A stretch of DNA of 51,781 bases, taken from NCBI RefSeq assembly GCF_018861865.1, contig NZ_JAHLDV010000020.1, positions 1 to 51,781 on the forward strand, read 5' to 3'. The notes under the pieces are model-generated. The model was not told the origin of the DNA and made no database searches. It saw only the letters and a list, made by a program, of their open reading frames with translations. The position numbers were made by a program, and so were the translations under genes. Numbering within the stretch: position 1 is the stretch's first letter; every line of letters begins with the position of its first letter. The DNA comes from Clostridium frigoris. GTDB lineage: Bacteria > Bacillota > Clostridia > Clostridiales > Clostridiaceae. Below, in pieces: positions 42,555 through 51,671 of the stretch.

Positions 42555-43562
42555 TTACCTTCTTTTACTCATGACATCTATATTATCGAGAGCTTTTCCT
42601 GCTCCAATAGCAACACAATCAAGTGGGTTTTCAGCTATGTGTACAGGCATATGTGTTTCCCGGTTGATAAGTGCATCTATTCCTTTTAGAAGCGCTCCTC
42701 CGCCAGTTAACATAATTCCTTTTTCCATTATATCTGATGCAAGCTCTGGTGGGGTTTTCTCTAGGGTTGTTATTATTGCTTCAATTATTGATTGTACTGG
42801 TTCGCTTAATGCTTCTCTTACTTCTTTTTGTGTTACTACTATAACTTTTGGAAGTCCTGTTATTAAATCTCTTCCTGTTATCTCCATGCTCATATCGTCA
42901 TCTTCTTGTTCGTATACTGATCCAAGTTCCATTTTAATATTTTCCGAAGTTCTCTCACCTATCATAAGACTATATTGTTTCTTAACAAAAGCTATTATAG
43001 CTTGATCGAACTCATCACCTGCAACTCTTAAAGATTTACACGTTACAATTCCACCTAGGGATATTATAGCAACCTCTGTAGTTCCGCCTCCAATGTCCAC
43101 TATCATACTCCCAGTTGGCTCATTTACAGGAAGTCCTGCTCCAATAGCTGCTGCAAAAGGTTCTTCCATTAAATATGCGTCCCTTGCTCCTGCACTTTTA
43201 GTTGCTCCCTCTATTGCTCTTTTTTCAACTTCAGTTACACCAGACGGATATCCAACTACAATTCTTGGACTTGTAAATCCTTTTGGACTAACTTTGTTTA
43301 TAAAGTGCCTAAGCATTTTTTCAGTAATATCAAAATCTGCAATTACTCCATCCTTCATAGGACGAATTGCAACTATATTACCTGGAGTTCTACCTATCAT
43401 TTGTTTAGCTTCTTCACCAACGGCTAGAACCTTATTAGTATTTATATTTATAGCTACAACCGAAGGCTCTCTTAGTACAATTCCCTTCCCCTTCAAATAA
43501 ACTAATGTATTTGCTGTTCCTAAATCTATTCCCATATCACGAGACGTTCCGAATATTCCCAT
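42555..43562 (-). CDS. mreB: Actin-like rod-shape protein MreB
   Basis: A 335-residue bacterial actin with phosphate-1 motif [14 protein letters not shown] near the N terminus, [13 protein letters not shown] (about 160) and the phosphate-2/adenosine motif [13 protein letters not shown] (about 288). It organises lateral wall synthesis. The start codon lies downstream of radC in the usual radC-mreB-mreC-mreD order. Confidence 0.97.
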   Translation of the reverse strand: MGIFGTSRDMGIDLGTANTLVYLKGKGIVLREPSVVAININTNKVLAVGEEAKQMIGRTPGNIVAIRPMKDGVIADFDITEKMLRHFINKVSPKGFTSPRIVVGYPSGVTEVEKRAIEGATKSAGARDAYLMEEPFAAAIGAGLPVNEPTGSMIVDIGGGTTEVAIISLGGIVTCKSLRVAGDEFDQAIIAFVKKQYSLMIGERTSENIKMELGSVYEQEDDDMSMEITGRDLITGLPKVIVVTQKEVREALSEPVQSIIEAIITTLEKTPPELASDIMEKGIMLTGGGALLKGIDALINRETHMPVHIAENPLDCVAIGAGKALDNIDVMSKRR

Positions 43563-43582
43563 TATAATTTCTCCTTTCTTAT

Positions 43583-44269
43583 CTAAAGCATTCCTTTTTC
43601 TTTTAAACTTGTATAAACCCCATTACCAATAATTATATGATCAAGCAGCTCTATTCCTAGTAATTTACCACATTCTTTAAGTCTTATGGTAATGTTTATG
43701 TCTTCCTTACTAGGAGTTGGGTCTCCTGAAGGATGATTGTGACAAATAACCACGGAAGCACTACACTTTTTTATAGCTTCGTAAAAAACTTCTCTTGGAT
43801 GCACTATTGAAGTATTCAAATTACCAATTGAGATATCTTTTATGCTAATAATTACATTCTTTGTATTAAGCATAACTAATTTAAGATACTCTTTTTTTAA
43901 GTATCTCATCTCCTCCATAAGATACTCTGCAATATCTTTTGGTGATGTAATTTTATACTCTTCTCCTGATTTAAAACTTCTAAATCTTTTGGAAATTTCT
44001 ATAAGTGCTAAAAGTTGTGTTGCTTTGGCATTTCCAACACCTTTTAAATTCATAAATTCCTCTGCACTTGAACTAAAAAGTCCATTTAATCCGCCACACT
44101 GCGAAATTATTCTACTGCAAAGACTTATAATATTTTCATTTTTCGATCCGGTTCTAAGTATTATAGCTAATAGTTCATTGTTGGATAAAGTTTCAGCACC
44201 GTATCTTAACAATTTTTCTCTTGGTCTTTCATTTTGAGGCAAATCCATAATTTTGAACGTCATACCCAT
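43583..44269 (-). CDS. radC: RadC-like JAB domain protein
   Basis: A 228-residue RadC (MPN+/JAB) protein. An N-terminal helix-hairpin-helix ([20 protein letters not shown]-like) and the metal motif [18 protein letters not shown] (about 175) are clear. A DNA-repair role was inferred historically but is doubtful. The ATG is placed six bases after AAAGGAG. It lies 11 bp after maf. Confidence 0.93.
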   Translation of the reverse strand: MGMTFKIMDLPQNERPREKLLRYGAETLSNNELLAIILRTGSKNENIISLCSRIISQCGGLNGLFSSSAEEFMNLKGVGNAKATQLLALIEISKRFRSFKSGEEYKITSPKDIAEYLMEEMRYLKKEYLKLVMLNTKNVIISIKDISIGNLNTSIVHPREVFYEAIKKCSASVVICHNHPSGDPTPSKEDINITIRLKECGKLLGIELLDHIIIGNGVYTSLKEKGML

Positions 44270-44280
44270 AAACAACTCCT

Positions 44281-44856
44281 TTATAGATTGACCCCCATCT
44301 CCCTTAGCATATAATATAATTTGTTCACTGGCAACCCCACCACACTATAGTAACAGCCCTTTAATTCTTTAACAAATAAAGATGCTCCTCCTTGTATCGC
44401 ATAAGCTCCAGCCATACCTAACGGTTCTTTTGTTTTTATGTAATTATTTATTTCTTTAATTGATAACTTTGAAAATTTTACTTTTGTGCAAACATACTCA
44501 GTATTGATTTCTTTAGTCATTGTGTTTATTACCGCAATTCCTGTATATACCTCATGAGTATTGTTACTTAAATTACTAAGCATTTTGAAAGCCTCGTAAT
44601 TATCTTTAGGTTTTCCGAGCACTTCACCCTTAAAATAAACAACAGTATCACAACCTATTATAGCAGTTGGTTTTTTCACGCTACTACAAATAGCCATAGC
44701 CTTGCCTTTTGCTAAGGTCATAACGTATTCCCCACAATTTCCAGAAAATAATATGTCACTCTCTTCAAAGTCACTTGCCATTATCTCAAAATTACTAGTT
44801 ATCTTTTTTAGGAGTTCCGCCCTTCGCGGCGAGGCAGAAGCTAAAATAATATCCAC
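44281..44856 (-). CDS. maf: Nucleoside triphosphate pyrophosphatase, Maf family
   Basis: A 191-residue Maf protein starting MDIILASASPRRAELLKKI, with IIGCDTVVYFKGEVLGKP and the GAYAIQGGASLFVKELKGCYYSVVGLP block. Maf enzymes hydrolyse dTTP/UTP or modified nucleotides, with the catalytic Asp in the GCDT motif. The start overlaps the end of the upstream DUF4321 gene's region by none; 10 bp separate them. Confidence 0.94.
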   Translation of the reverse strand: MDIILASASPRRAELLKKITSNFEIMASDFEESDILFSGNCGEYVMTLAKGKAMAICSSVKKPTAIIGCDTVVYFKGEVLGKPKDNYEAFKMLSNLSNNTHEVYTGIAVINTMTKEINTEYVCTKVKFSKLSIKEINNYIKTKEPLGMAGAYAIQGGASLFVKELKGCYYSVVGLPVNKLYYMLREMGVNL

Positions 44857-44866
44857 TACATCACTC

Positions 44867-45127
44867 CTAATATTTTCTATATAATATTATTGCCAAAATA
44901 ACTCCTATAATAGTCATAATATTAATATTAAAATTTATACCGAAAGTTACTGCAAATACTCTAAAATCTATAAGCATAGGATTACTCGTACCTATGGTGT
45001 ATGTACTCTTCAAAAATTTAAGTGCGACCACATTGTCTCCTAATAGTTCACCTATGCAACTTCCAGAAATAGCTCCTATAATTATAAAAAAAACAAAATA
45101 TGGATTTTTCCTTTCTGCACTTTTCAA
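44867..45127 (-). CDS. DUF4321 membrane protein
   Basis: An 86-residue protein with two membrane helices (about 10-32 and 65-84) and a conserved GISGSCIGELLG-like turn after the first (IIGAISGSCIGELLGDNV), then FGINFNINIMTIIGVILAIILY. This matches the DUF4321 family, found next to maf in clostridia. Function unknown. Confidence 0.8.
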   Translation of the reverse strand: MKSAERKNPYFVFFIIIGAISGSCIGELLGDNVVALKFLKSTYTIGTSNPMLIDFRVFAVTFGINFNINIMTIIGVILAIILYRKY

Positions 45128-45267
45128 ATTGTACCCCCCACCTTACTTATATATCTTATACATTTTAACATTTAATAAATTCATACACAAGTGCATAAAA
45201 TTATAATTCAAAAAAAATTTATAATTATTTTCATTTAATTGATACATTTACACCATTAACTGAACAT

Positions 45268-45306
45268 AAAAAATACAAATAGATTTAGTACTCTATTTGT
45301 ATTTTA
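45268..45306 (-). terminator. Terminator after the SPOR-domain gene
   Basis: The 14-bp stem AAAATACAAATAGA/TCTATTTGTATTTT with a run of T on the minus strand, about 77 bp after the stop of the upstream minus-strand gene. Confidence 0.8.
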
Positions 45307-45382
45307 CTATTTTTGACTATTCTTAATCATTTTTGATTAATTTTCGCAAACTCGTATGTAAAATAAACATATAAATTAACAA

Positions 45383-46111
45383 TTATATCTGTTTCTTTAT
45401 AAATTTATATATATATATATATCCAGCTTCTGCTTTGTCTTTTTCTAATACTGGTGGCAAAGTCGTTAAATATGATTTTATCGTAGTCATTGAAGCATAA
45501 TTTTTATTTGTCTTATCTGCACCAGCTAAAGCACCCACCCATTTTTTCAATTCCGCAGTTGTATATGCTTTAGTATTTTTTTCCGAAAGTTTATTTAATA
45601 TTTTAATATCTGCACTAATCATTTCGTTAGTTTGTGCACTTGTTAAATCTTTACCATCCAATTGAAAATTGATTTTCGCGTAAGTTATTTTTTTTGCCGT
45701 AAGCTCTTTAATAATACTATCAGCCACACCTTTAGGATATACACCGAGCAAAACTTTATTCAACTTATTTTCCACAATAATAAATGGTGTACCATACTCC
45801 GCTAAACTATTTTTGAGAACCACTGCACTTTCCATTTTGGTAAAAACACCACATTGTAATGCTACATAATCTTTAATATTATTTTGAGATATATCTTTAG
45901 AAACATCTGTACTAACAGGATTTGTTTTTGTATCCTTTTCTAAACTTATTTTAGTGATTTTATTGTCTGTGCTCGCTATTTTACTATTATTAGGTATAAG
46001 CTTTGAAAAAACAGTACCCAAAGCAATTGCAGCTATTAATGTTAATGTAATAACAATCATGAAACTATTATTTTTCTTAGGTGGTTTGTAATTGTACCTT
46101 GTATATCTCAC
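45383..46111 (-). CDS. SPOR-domain membrane protein
   Basis: A 242-residue protein with a basic cytoplasmic N terminus, one membrane helix (about 17-38), a Ser/Thr/Asn-rich linker and a SPOR domain (YVALQCGVFTKMESAVVLKNSLAEY), which binds denuded septal glycans. A further ~90-residue domain of unknown role follows. The last codons (GYIYIYKF) are encoded by a 17-bp TA dinucleotide run. Likely a division- or sporulation-septum protein; the exact role is unknown. Confidence 0.85.
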   Translation of the reverse strand: MRYTRYNYKPPKKNNSFMIVITLTLIAAIALGTVFSKLIPNNSKIASTDNKITKISLEKDTKTNPVSTDVSKDISQNNIKDYVALQCGVFTKMESAVVLKNSLAEYGTPFIIVENKLNKVLLGVYPKGVADSIIKELTAKKITYAKINFQLDGKDLTSAQTNEMISADIKILNKLSEKNTKAYTTAELKKWVGALAGADKTNKNYASMTTIKSYLTTLPPVLEKDKAEAGYIYIYKFIKKQI

Positions 46112-46206
46112 TTTAACATCCCCTAACTTAATAAGTCCTTATTTATAATGTTATTATTTAAAACTTTATTTTAGAATGAAAAAACAAATATATATAATAT
46201 AAATAA

Positions 46207-46232
46207 AATAACCCTATAAATCTATAGGGTTA
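46207..46232 (-). terminator. Terminator after the Met-rich gene
   Basis: The 9-bp stem AACCCTATA/TATAGGGTT, loop AATC, followed by TATTTTATTT on the minus strand. Confidence 0.85.
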
Positions 46233-46275
46233 TAGTTAAAATGAATTTTGTTTTTATGTTGAATAAATATTATTT

Positions 46276-46797
46276 TTATTCATCTTTGTACATAAGCGAC
46301 ACTTTAACAATTCTTGTAACTAGTTCTCTTGCATCTATATAAGGATTTCCATACCTAGTCAAGTGTCTAAATATTGCAGGGTTATATCTTTCAATTCTTT
46401 TTACAATAGAATCTACATCATTACATTGTAGACTAGGTGTAGACGTCATACTAGGTCTATCAGATTGATCTGCATCCTGATACTTATCAGTCTGACCTAG
46501 ATTTGTATTTGCCTCCTCATAATCTTCCATAGCTTCATTTCTATACATTCTATTGAGTTGATTAAGTTCATTCATGGACCTTGAATACTTAAATTGATCC
46601 ATACCCATGCATGGATTTATCTGCCTGTATTGGTTCATCCCCATATTAGAATTCATATCCTGCATATATCCCATGGGCACTCCCATATTTGACATCATAT
46701 TCATTTGGTCATATCCATACATCATAGATTGTAGTGGAACCATGTCATATTCTTCATTCATGTCTATATCTTCACTACTGCTGTCCTCTATTTTCAT
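46276..46797 (-). CDS. Met-rich protein of unknown function
   Basis: A 173-residue protein in two parts. The N-terminal two thirds are low-complexity, rich in Met, Asn, Gln, Tyr and Gly (SMMYGYDQMNMMSNMGVPMG). The C-terminal ~50 residues look folded and basic (DSIVKRIERYNPAIFRHLTR, then GNPYIDARELVTRIVKVSLM). No signal peptide or membrane helix is seen. A spore-coat-like or metal-binding role is possible for such composition, but I do not recognise the family. It has its own terminator. Confidence 0.7.
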   Translation of the reverse strand: MKIEDSSSEDIDMNEEYDMVPLQSMMYGYDQMNMMSNMGVPMGYMQDMNSNMGMNQYRQINPCMGMDQFKYSRSMNELNQLNRMYRNEAMEDYEEANTNLGQTDKYQDADQSDRPSMTSTPSLQCNDVDSIVKRIERYNPAIFRHLTRYGNPYIDARELVTRIVKVSLMYKDE

Positions 46798-46878
46798 AAT
46801 TACCCTCCCATTCCAATATTATTAATACATTAACAATTTATGCCAAATGTAAAGTTTTGATACTAGTTTTATAAAAAA

Positions 46879-46907
46879 AATAAAGAGGATGTAATACATC
46901 CTCTTTA
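46879..46907 (-). terminator. Terminator after the 41-residue gene
   Basis: The 11-bp stem TAAAGAGGATG/CATCCTCTTTA, with an 8-base T run on the minus strand, 5 bp after the small gene's stop. Confidence 0.9.
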
Positions 46908-46912
46908 TGCCA

Positions 46913-47038
46913 CTATTTACTTAATCCACGTACAGGCTTTCTCATATTAGTATCTCCATTGATAATCACAGGATTTTCTTCTTTACTTTTGTTTGATTTC
47001 TGTTGATTTTCATTATCATTATTATTTTTATTTTTCAT
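46913..47038 (-). CDS. Small Asn/Lys-rich hydrophilic protein
   Basis: A 41-residue protein starting MKNKNNNDNENQQKSNKSKE and ending NMRKPVRGLSK. No cysteines or hydrophobic stretch, highly hydrophilic. Evidence that it is real: GAGGTG six bases before the ATG and a strong terminator right after the stop. Asn/Gln-rich small proteins of this kind occur among spore proteins, but no family can be named. Confidence 0.55.
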   Translation of the reverse strand: MKNKNNNDNENQQKSNKSKEENPVIINGDTNMRKPVRGLSK

Positions 47039-47133
47039 AAACAACACCTCTTTCTACTTTTAGTTTTTCCTTATTTCTTATTATAATTCATTTCTTATAA
47101 AATTTTTATCTATAAGTTTTGGAGTTATTTTTT

Positions 47134-47173
47134 CAATAAAAAAAATATCAACACTATTGTAAGTGTTGATATT
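47134..47173 (-). terminator. Terminator after tRNA-Leu(AAG)
   Basis: The 12-bp stem AATATCAACACT/AGTGTTGATATT followed by eight T on the minus strand, 12 bp after the tRNA 3' end. Confidence 0.93.
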
Positions 47174-47185
47174 ACTAACCTCATA

Positions 47186-47267
47186 TGGTGCGACAGACGG
47201 GACTTGAACCCGTATGGTCTCCCACACGTCCCTTAAACGTGCGCGTCTGCCATTCCGCCACTATCGC
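47186..47267 (-). tRNA. tRNA-Leu (anticodon AAG)
   Basis: An 82-nt class II tRNA with acceptor GCGATAG/CTGTCGC, a T arm with TTCAAGT loop, a long variable arm and an encoded CCA. The anticodon stem CACGT/ACGTG encloses the loop TTAAGGG, so the anticodon is AAG with G37, reading CTT codons (and others if A34 is edited to inosine). A34 is unusual for bacterial leucine tRNAs. Confidence 0.9.
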
Positions 47268-47374
47268 AAATATATTTTACTGTAAAGGATAAAATCTTAT
47301 AGTCATATAGACTTGTTAATCTAATAACTATAAGATTAATTATATATTAGTTTTGTACAAATTGTCAATAGTTT

Positions 47375-47944
47375 TTATTTATTTTGTTCAATTTCATTAC
47401 CATACAACTTTGTATAAATGCGGTAATTTATCTTTACCTTTTTTACATATTTATCTGTTTCTCCAAATGGTATATTATTAATTGTTTTACCATCACTAGA
47501 ATATTCTTTATTTTGAAGCCACTTTTTAACATTTCCACGTCCACCATTATAAGCTGCAAGTACTAATTCTAAATCACCATTAAATTCAGTGTTTAAATCG
47601 TCCAGATACCAACATCCCATAGCAATATTAATTTCAGAGTCAAAAGATTTTTCAGTATTAAAGTCTTTTAATTTCATATTTCCAGCAATCCATAGTGCAG
47701 TATCAGGCATTATCTGCATAAGTCCATAGGCCCCTGTACTAGAAACAGCTTTTACATCAAAATTGCTCTCTGTTCTTATTACAGCCGCAACCAAATAAGG
47801 ATCTACATTATACCTCTTCGAATATGTAATTATTTGATTTTCATACTTTATTGGGTAAAAAGTTTTTAAAATGCTTTTTATATTAATTACTATAATAACC
47901 AATAGAATTAATATTAATAATTTTATAATTTTTGAAATTTTCAT
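47375..47944 (-). CDS. Lytic transglycosylase (SLT domain)
   Basis: A 189-residue enzyme with an N-terminal signal anchor (about 5-25) and a soluble lytic transglycosylase domain: the catalytic Glu in RTESNFDVKAVSSTGAYGLMQIMP (about 68) and AYNGGRGNVKKWL. It cleaves peptidoglycan to anhydro-muropeptides at the cell surface. It overlaps the coaE stop by 4 bp (translational coupling). Confidence 0.93.
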   Translation of the reverse strand: MKISKIIKLLILILLVIIVINIKSILKTFYPIKYENQIITYSKRYNVDPYLVAAVIRTESNFDVKAVSSTGAYGLMQIMPDTALWIAGNMKLKDFNTEKSFDSEINIAMGCWYLDDLNTEFNGDLELVLAAYNGGRGNVKKWLQNKEYSSDGKTINNIPFGETDKYVKKVKINYRIYTKLYGNEIEQNK

Positions 47945-48549
47945 AACTTCACATCTAACCTTTCGAGCTGTGAGATAATTAAATCTAGCTGCAACTTTGT
48001 GTCTCCAACACTTGTTCCATTATCAATAATAAAATCCGCAAATTTTCTCTTTTCATCTATAGGCATTTGGGCTTTTATTCTATCCATTGTTTCATCTAAA
48101 TTTAAATCATCACGAAGCATAACTCTTTGTATTTGAATATCACTACATACCCATACTAAAATAGTTATATCCATACTAGTATGGAGATTGTTCTCTATTA
48201 AAGTAGGTGCATCTAAAAAACATAATTTGCAGTTATCTTCTTCACACATCTTTATTCTATGACGTATTTCTTTTGTTATAAAAGGTATCATTATATTTTC
48301 AAGTTTTTTTCTACGCAAATCACTCTTAAATATATAATTTCCAAACTCTTTTCTATTAAGTTTACCTTCACTGTCAAAAAATTCATATCCAAATTCACCT
48401 TTGATTTTTTCCATTATCTCAGGATATATTATGAAAACCTCTCTAGCTACAATATCTGCATCGATAATAGAAAACCCATCATCTTTTAACATATTGGTTA
48501 CTGTACTCTTTCCACTACCAATACCACCTGTTATTCCAACTTTTAGCAT
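47941..48549 (-). CDS. coaE: Dephospho-CoA kinase
   Basis: A 202-residue kinase that completes coenzyme A synthesis. The P-loop GITGGIGSGKSTVTNML lies at the N terminus, followed by DADIVAREV (substrate Asp), FLDAPTLIENNL and the lid region. Length is typical. It follows polA by 78 bp in the conserved polA-coaE order. Confidence 0.96.
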   Translation of the reverse strand: MLKVGITGGIGSGKSTVTNMLKDDGFSIIDADIVAREVFIIYPEIMEKIKGEFGYEFFDSEGKLNRKEFGNYIFKSDLRRKKLENIMIPFITKEIRHRIKMCEEDNCKLCFLDAPTLIENNLHTSMDITILVWVCSDIQIQRVMLRDDLNLDETMDRIKAQMPIDEKRKFADFIIDNGTSVGDTKLQLDLIISQLERLDVKL

Positions 48550-48627
48550 TATCTTCTCCCCTACTTTTTTATAACTAAAAATTGAATGTATAACATTATG
48601 GGCTTAACTCATACCCAATAATCTCAA

Positions 48628-51243
48628 CTACTTAGCCTCATACCATGTTTCTCCAATGCTAATTTCTACTTCAAGCGGAACTAAAAGCTTAATAACATTT
48701 TCCATCTGATCCTTAACTAAAGATTCAACTTGCTTTTGCTCATCTCTATATACGTTTAATATTAATTCATCATGTACTTGTAGAATTAAAGTACTTTTTA
48801 ATCCCGCTTCCTTTAATTTATCAAATACGTTAACCATAGCAAGTTTTATAATATCTGCTGCACTTCCTTGTATAGGTGTATTCATCGCTAGCCTTATACC
48901 TGCAGCCTTTACAATTTTGTTCGCTGAATTTATTTCAGGTATAAATCTACGCCTATTCATAATTGTAGTTACACTATTATTTTCCTCAGCCTGGGTAACT
49001 ATATCTTTCATGTATTTCTTTACACTGGGGTATCTTTCAAAATAAGTTTCTATATATGTTTTAGCTTCTTTTCTTGATATATTTAAATCATTTGCAAGGC
49101 TAAACTCACCAATACCATATACTATACCAAAATTTACAGCTTTTGCATTACTTCTCATAAGTTTTGTAACCTCGTTCATTGGTACGTTGAATACCTCAGA
49201 TGCTGTTTTAGTGTGAATATCACTGTGATCAATGAACGCTTGAATTAAATTATCATCCCCAGCAATATGTGCGAGTACTCGAAGCTCTATTTGTGAATAA
49301 TCTGCAGATAATATAACACATTGATCATTGTGTGGTATAAATGCTTTCCTAATAGCCCTACCCATTTCATGCCTTATAGGAATATTTTGCAAATTAGGTT
49401 CTGTACTAGATAATCTTCCTGTTGTCGTAACTGTTTGCATAAAGTTTGAATGTATTCTTGAATCTGTATCAATTACAGCTTTTAACCCCTCTATGTATGT
49501 AGAAAAGATCTTTGTTACTTGTCTATACTTTGTAACTTCTGCAATAATAGGGTGCTTATCTACTAGTGCATCTAGAACCTCTGCATTAGTTGAGTATCCT
49601 GTTTTTGTCTTTTTTATAACAGGTAAATCTAATTTTTCAAATAATATTTTTCCTAATTGTTTTGGTGATTTTATATTAAATTCTTCTCCAGCTAAAACAA
49701 AAATAGTACTTTCAAGTTTCGCTATATCTGCAGCAAATTTAACTCCTAGTTCATCCAAATTTGCTTTATCTACTGTGAATCCTTCGGCCTCCATATATGA
49801 TATAGACTCTGTTAATGGTTGTTCAACCTTATATAGAAGTTCTTCCATTTCATACTCTTTAATTTTAGGCTCTAATATCTCATAAAGCCCCTTTAGTAAT
49901 GCAACTTTATTAATTTCCTTTGCATGACCTTCGCCTGTAATGCTAATTCTAAGATTTGTATCCATAAGAGTTTCTAGGCTGTATTCCTTTTTTGCAGAGT
50001 CTAGCAGATAAGCTGCAAGCTCTATATCAAATTGTATTCCATGTAATTTGATACCTCTTTTATTAAGAGCAGTATATGCATTTTTTACAGCATAACTTAC
50101 TTTTTTAATATCATTACTCTCAAGTATAGTTTTTAAATAACTTATAGTTTTTTCTTCATCTTCTTTAAATAAATCATCAAGCTTAAGGAGATAGTTTTTT
50201 TCTTTATAATTAATGTATATGTTATTTAAGCGCATTTTAGAAAAGACATTTGTGTCCGCTATGTCAAAAATTATATAGATAGTATCCTTAATTTTCGCAG
50301 TAAGCTCTGAAAGCTCCTGCAACTTATCTATTACTTCATATTCTGCAGAAAATATTTCCTGAACAGAGTCATCATCTACAGATATTCTGTCTATTAATGA
50401 CTTAAACTGTAATTTATAAAATAAATCTTTTACAGCACGTACATCATAATTTTCTTTTGATTTAATTGAATTTAGATCCATTTCCATAGGCACACAAGTA
50501 ATAATGGTTGCTAATTTTTTACTGAAAATAGCCTGTTCACTATATGTGTTTAAATTTTCAACAAGCTTTTTACCACTAACCTTATCAATATTCATAAGAA
50601 GATTTTCTATACTCTTATATTCTTTAATAAGCTTATATGCAGTTTTTTCACCAATTCCTGGAACACCAGGTATATTATCAGAAGCATCTCCCATCAGACC
50701 TTTTACATCTATAAATTCTGTTGGAGTTACTCCGAATTCCGTGGTTATACGGTTTCTATCGTATATTTCCTTTTCTGACATTCCTTTTTTATTTATTACT
50801 ACCTTTACATTATCCGTTGCAAGTTGAAGTGCATCTCTGTCTCCTGTTATTATAAAGACTTCCAGTCCTTGCTTCTCTGCAAACACTGATAACGTACCTA
50901 TTAAATCATCTGCTTCAAACCCATCTAATTCAAATATATCTATAGCCATTTTCTCTAAAAGGTCCCTAACTATAGCAAACTGTCCTTGCAGTTCATCAGG
51001 CATTTTTTTTCTACCTGCCTTATAATCTTTATATTCTTCATGACGAAAAGTAGGTGCCTTCCTATCAAATGTTGTGACAATATAATCAGGCTCAAACTCC
51101 TCTTTCATCTTTAAAAGCATAGTTGTAAAACCATAAACTGCATTAGTGTATATACCATCCGAATTTGTTAAGGCTGGTAATGCATAAAAAGCCCTATACA
51201 TAAGACTATGACCATCTAAAATTAGTAGTCTTTCCTTAGACAT
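48628..51243 (-). CDS. polA: DNA polymerase I
   Basis: An 871-residue Pol I. The N-terminal 5' nuclease domain is intact (LLILDGHSLMYRAFYA, GDRDALQL, FEADDLIGTL, GDASDNIPGVPGIGEKTA). The central 3'-5' exonuclease domain lacks the acidic DxE motif (FDIADT here), so proofreading is probably absent, as in many Gram-positive Pol I enzymes. The polymerase domain shows motifs A (DYSQIELRVLAHIAGD), B (MRSNAKAVNFGIVYG) and C (VHDEL). It acts in Okazaki-fragment maturation and repair. No upstream gene is coupled to it. Confidence 0.97.
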   Translation of the reverse strand: MSKERLLILDGHSLMYRAFYALPALTNSDGIYTNAVYGFTTMLLKMKEEFEPDYIVTTFDRKAPTFRHEEYKDYKAGRKKMPDELQGQFAIVRDLLEKMAIDIFELDGFEADDLIGTLSVFAEKQGLEVFIITGDRDALQLATDNVKVVINKKGMSEKEIYDRNRITTEFGVTPTEFIDVKGLMGDASDNIPGVPGIGEKTAYKLIKEYKSIENLLMNIDKVSGKKLVENLNTYSEQAIFSKKLATIITCVPMEMDLNSIKSKENYDVRAVKDLFYKLQFKSLIDRISVDDDSVQEIFSAEYEVIDKLQELSELTAKIKDTIYIIFDIADTNVFSKMRLNNIYINYKEKNYLLKLDDLFKEDEEKTISYLKTILESNDIKKVSYAVKNAYTALNKRGIKLHGIQFDIELAAYLLDSAKKEYSLETLMDTNLRISITGEGHAKEINKVALLKGLYEILEPKIKEYEMEELLYKVEQPLTESISYMEAEGFTVDKANLDELGVKFAADIAKLESTIFVLAGEEFNIKSPKQLGKILFEKLDLPVIKKTKTGYSTNAEVLDALVDKHPIIAEVTKYRQVTKIFSTYIEGLKAVIDTDSRIHSNFMQTVTTTGRLSSTEPNLQNIPIRHEMGRAIRKAFIPHNDQCVILSADYSQIELRVLAHIAGDDNLIQAFIDHSDIHTKTASEVFNVPMNEVTKLMRSNAKAVNFGIVYGIGEFSLANDLNISRKEAKTYIETYFERYPSVKKYMKDIVTQAEENNSVTTIMNRRRFIPEINSANKIVKAAGIRLAMNTPIQGSAADIIKLAMVNVFDKLKEAGLKSTLILQVHDELILNVYRDEQKQVESLVKDQMENVIKLLVPLEVEISIGETWYEAK

Positions 51244-51400
51244 TTTAAATCCCTTCTTTCTACTATGTTTGTAACTTTATATATAACGCTATATTCCGTA
51301 TTAAAACAGTTTCTATTGTATTATAACAATAATATACCCTAAAAGTAAGGAACTTTATCATTAATTTTATATTTAATTTTAATAAATATACATATACCTA

Positions 51401-51429
51401 TTGCAATATGCATATGTATATGGTAAAAT
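51401..51429 (+). promoter_or_regulatory. Promoter of tRNA-Leu(CAA)
   Basis: -35 TTGCAA (51401-51406), a 17-bp spacer and -10 TAAAAT (51424-51429), 17 bases before the tRNA start. Confidence 0.6.
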
Positions 51430-51445
51430 ATTTATTGTCAGACAT

Positions 51446-51532
51446 GCCGAAGTGGTGGAACTGGCAGACGCGCTGGACTCAAAATCCAGTGGTAGCAATA
51501 CCGTGCGGGTTCGATTCCCGCCTCCGGCACCA
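51446..51532 (+). tRNA. tRNA-Leu (anticodon CAA)
   Basis: An 87-nt class II tRNA with D arm, anticodon loop CTCAAAA (CAA, for TTG codons), variable arm, GGTTCGATTCC T arm and encoded CCA. The acceptor stem GCCGAAG/CTCCGGC carries an A-C mismatch at the fifth pair, where other leucine tRNAs have A-U. A strong terminator follows. Confidence 0.92.
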
Positions 51533-51544
51533 GTTATAGCAAGG

Positions 51545-51586
51545 GTTTTAGTAAATCGTAATGGATTTACTAAGGCTTTTTTTTAT
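51545..51586 (+). terminator. Terminator of tRNA-Leu(CAA)
   Basis: The stem TTAGTAAATC/GATTTACTAA with a GTAATG loop, followed by TTTTTTTT, about 13 bp after the tRNA. Confidence 0.93.
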
Positions 51587-51671
51587 ATCTCCTTCTAAAA
51601 ACCAATTATAGTTTAAATATCACTATGCCCTAACTATTTCTATGATACTGTACTTATTTTATTATTCTATA

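Noticed and set aside
42571-43500. Long plus-strand frames opposite mreB
   Set aside because: Antisense shadows of a conserved gene without start signals.
51401-51598. Plus-strand reading frame with HAEVVELADALDSKSSGS
   Set aside because: It is the translation of tRNA-Leu(CAA), a well-known false gene.
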